Below are positions 62,614 through 64,000 of a DNA stretch of 64,000 nt, in pieces. Made by a program: the position numbers and the translations under genes. Position 1 is the stretch's first letter. Every line of letters starts with the position of its first letter. The stretch is taken from positions 1-64,000 of the forward strand of contig NZ_RAQI01000008.1 in the NCBI RefSeq assembly GCF_003610465.1. The letters run 5' to 3'. Under the pieces are notes generated by a model. The model saw nothing but the letters and a program-made list of their open reading frames with translations. It ran no database searches and was not told where the DNA came from. Source of the stretch: Xenorhabdus ehlersii. GTDB lineage: Bacteria; Pseudomonadota; Gammaproteobacteria; Enterobacterales; Enterobacteriaceae.

Positions 62614-63282
62614 ATGGAAACACCTTCATCAAGCCATAGTATGAGTTCTGCGGCATCAAATGATAAGGTGTTGTTTCCGGTAGTAACGGCCTTTCTGGAA
62701 ACAACCCTGAATCATCTGTTATATCGCGAAGCTGTATTAAAACCTGCCCGCTTGAGACTGGCAGGTAAAATACTGTCCATTAAACTGCAAGAAATCGAAA
62801 CACCCTTGATACTGATATTCAGTGAGAAACGAGTGGATGTTTTGAGCCAATGGTCAGAACCTGCGGATTGCTCAATGAAAGCAACGTTCCCTGCATTACT
62901 CAAGCTACAGGATCGCCAGTGCCTTTCAACCCTGATTAATAGCGGTGAAATTGTCATTGAAGGGGACATGCAGGTGATTCAACAATGGTCTGCTTTGCTG
63001 GATATGTCAGAGTGGGACCCTGCGCATTACCTTTCTCCTTATGTTGGTGATATTGTCGCGGAAGGTATTACCCGGATGATGAAGAAAAGTTTTGAATTTG
63101 CCAACAATACCATTGCAAGGAAGAAAACGTATTTCACCGAATCATTGACGGAAGAATGGGAAATGGTTCCCAGTGCGTTGGAAGTGGCTTATTTCAGTGA
63201 AGAAGTTAATGCCGTTGCCAATCAGATGAACCAACTCGAAAAACGGTTGGCGGCACTGGAGGAAAAACATGACACCCAGTGA
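62614..63282 (+). CDS. ubiJ: ubiquinone biosynthesis accessory factor UbiJ
   Basis: 222 residues from the ATG at 62614, one base after the ubiE stop; Met10 (62641) is an alternative start closer to the E. coli length of 201. SCP2-like lipid-binding fold with [20 protein letters not shown] and [20 protein letters not shown], and a coiled-coil C-terminus ([16 protein letters not shown]). UbiJ organises the Ubi metabolon. Overlaps ubiB by 14 bases, indicating translational coupling. Confidence 0.93.
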   Translation: METPSSSHSMSSAASNDKVLFPVVTAFLETTLNHLLYREAVLKPARLRLAGKILSIKLQEIETPLILIFSEKRVDVLSQWSEPADCSMKATFPALLKLQDRQCLSTLINSGEIVIEGDMQVIQQWSALLDMSEWDPAHYLSPYVGDIVAEGITRMMKKSFEFANNTIARKKTYFTESLTEEWEMVPSALEVAYFSEEVNAVANQMNQLEKRLAALEEKHDTQ

Positions 63283-64000
63283 AATTAGACGACTTTACTT
63301 TATCATCCGAGTTTTTCTTTCTTACGGGTTGGATGAACTCATCCCTAATATTCGCTTGACATGGCCGTTGCGTTTTGGGCGTTATTTCCTGTTTTGGATA
63401 CCTAACAAGCATAAGGATAAACCTCTCGGCGAACGTTTGCGTTTAGCATTACAAGAACTCGGCCCCGTGTGGATCAAATTTGGCCAGATGCTCTCCACGC
63501 GTCGTGACTTGTTCCCGCCTGCGATTGCAGATCAACTTTCGATGTTACAAGATCGGGTGGTTCCCTTTGATGGTGCAGTGGCACGAAAATCGATTGAAAC
63601 GGCTTTAGAGGGAACGCTGGAAACGTGGTTTGAGAATTTTGATCCACAACCACTGGCTTCCGCTTCTATCGCTCAGGTACATACTGCTCGGTTGAAGGAG
63701 AATGGCAGAGAAGTTGTCCTAAAGGTGATCCGCCCGGATATTCTGCCGGTAATTAAAGCTGACGTGCGGTTAATGTATCGCCTGGCAAATTTGGTTCCCC
63801 TTTTACCTGATGGTCGTCGTCTTCGTCCGCGTGAAGTTGTAAGAGAATATGAGAAAACCCTGCTTGATGAGCTAAATTTATTGCGTGAAACTGCAAACGC
63901 GATTCAATTGCGGCGTAATTTTGAAGATAGTTCAATGCTCTACGTGCCGGAAGTCTATCCTGACTATTGCCGGGAAAATGTTTTGGTGATGGAGCGAATT
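63269..64000 (+). CDS. ubiB: UbiB atypical kinase-like protein, 3' end outside window
   Basis: The first 244 codons of UbiB, needed for ubiquinone synthesis and quinone extraction from membranes. The UbiB-specific KxGQ motif region is [20 protein letters not shown]. The Ala-rich loop in [19 protein letters not shown] and [10 protein letters not shown] with the ATP-site Lys follow; the window ends at ENVLVMERI, before the catalytic loop and membrane anchor. GAGG precedes the ATG within the ubiJ end. Confidence 0.96.
   Translation, partial: MTPSEIRRLYFIIRVFLSYGLDELIPNIRLTWPLRFGRYFLFWIPNKHKDKPLGERLRLALQELGPVWIKFGQMLSTRRDLFPPAIADQLSMLQDRVVPFDGAVARKSIETALEGTLETWFENFDPQPLASASIAQVHTARLKENGREVVLKVIRPDILPVIKADVRLMYRLANLVPLLPDGRRLRPREVVREYEKTLLDELNLLRETANAIQLRRNFEDSSMLYVPEVYPDYCRENVLVMERI

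Overview
The window is a chromosomal segment of a Gram-negative enteric bacterium. Gene order follows the enterobacterial backbone known from E. coli: rrn, metA, aceBAK, iclR, lysC, pgi, ubiCA, plsB, dgkA, lexA, zur, dusA, qor, dnaB, alr, tyrB, uvrA, ssb, then yjcD/yjcE-type transporters, yigM-metR-metE, udp, rmuC and ubiEJB. Moderate-to-low GC, the protein sequences, abundant decayed insertion sequences and toxin- or lectin-like accessory genes point to the Morganellaceae, most likely Xenorhabdus or Photorhabdus. The genus is an inference; no database was searched.

Layout. 1-2577: 3' four fifths of a 23S rRNA gene, 5S rRNA and terminator. 2591-3081: a decayed minus-strand gene containing a GATATT hexamer tract. 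3156-4097: metA. 4098-7760: an accessory patch with gene relics, a proline/glutamine-rich protein of unknown function, a 49-residue membrane protein, a phage-type integrase pseudogene and a ~90 bp IS1-derived mini-element. 7779-12555: the glyoxylate operon aceBAK. 12714-19436: an accessory island that separates aceBAK from its regulator iclR. It holds a beta-trefoil-like protein, two rearranged IS1 fragments, two inactivated inverted IS6-family copies flanking a putative cysteine hydrolase, a broken EPSP-synthase-like gene, a truncated PhyH-type oxygenase, a full IS1-family element and an edd fragment. 19438-38716: mostly conserved core genes for regulation, amino acids, ubiquinone, lipid, SOS, zinc, tRNA modification and replication, with a DUF1266 protein and a NucS-like nuclease inserted at 30-32.5 kb. 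39157-41012: a two-gene RNA ligase plus HD-Pnk nucleic-acid repair operon. 41137-41874: a DsbB-like protein and a small DUF5993-type membrane protein. 42131-64000: uvrA/ssb, a chromosomal aadA-like gene, glk, guanine/hypoxanthine permease, Na+/H+ antiporter, biotin transporter, metR/metE, a GntP permease, udp, a tyrosine phosphatase, a DedA protein, rmuC and ubiE-ubiJ-ubiB (cut by the window end).

Regulation visible in the sequence: two near-consensus LexA boxes before lexA and one between uvrA and ssb; MetJ-box arrays before metA and metE; a MetR box at the metR start; PurR-like boxes before the purine permease; a consensus CRP site before udp; a candidate IclR box before aceB. The most interesting regions are the RNA-repair operon, the accessory island between aceK and iclR, and the unknown disordered protein at 5.3-6.3 kb.
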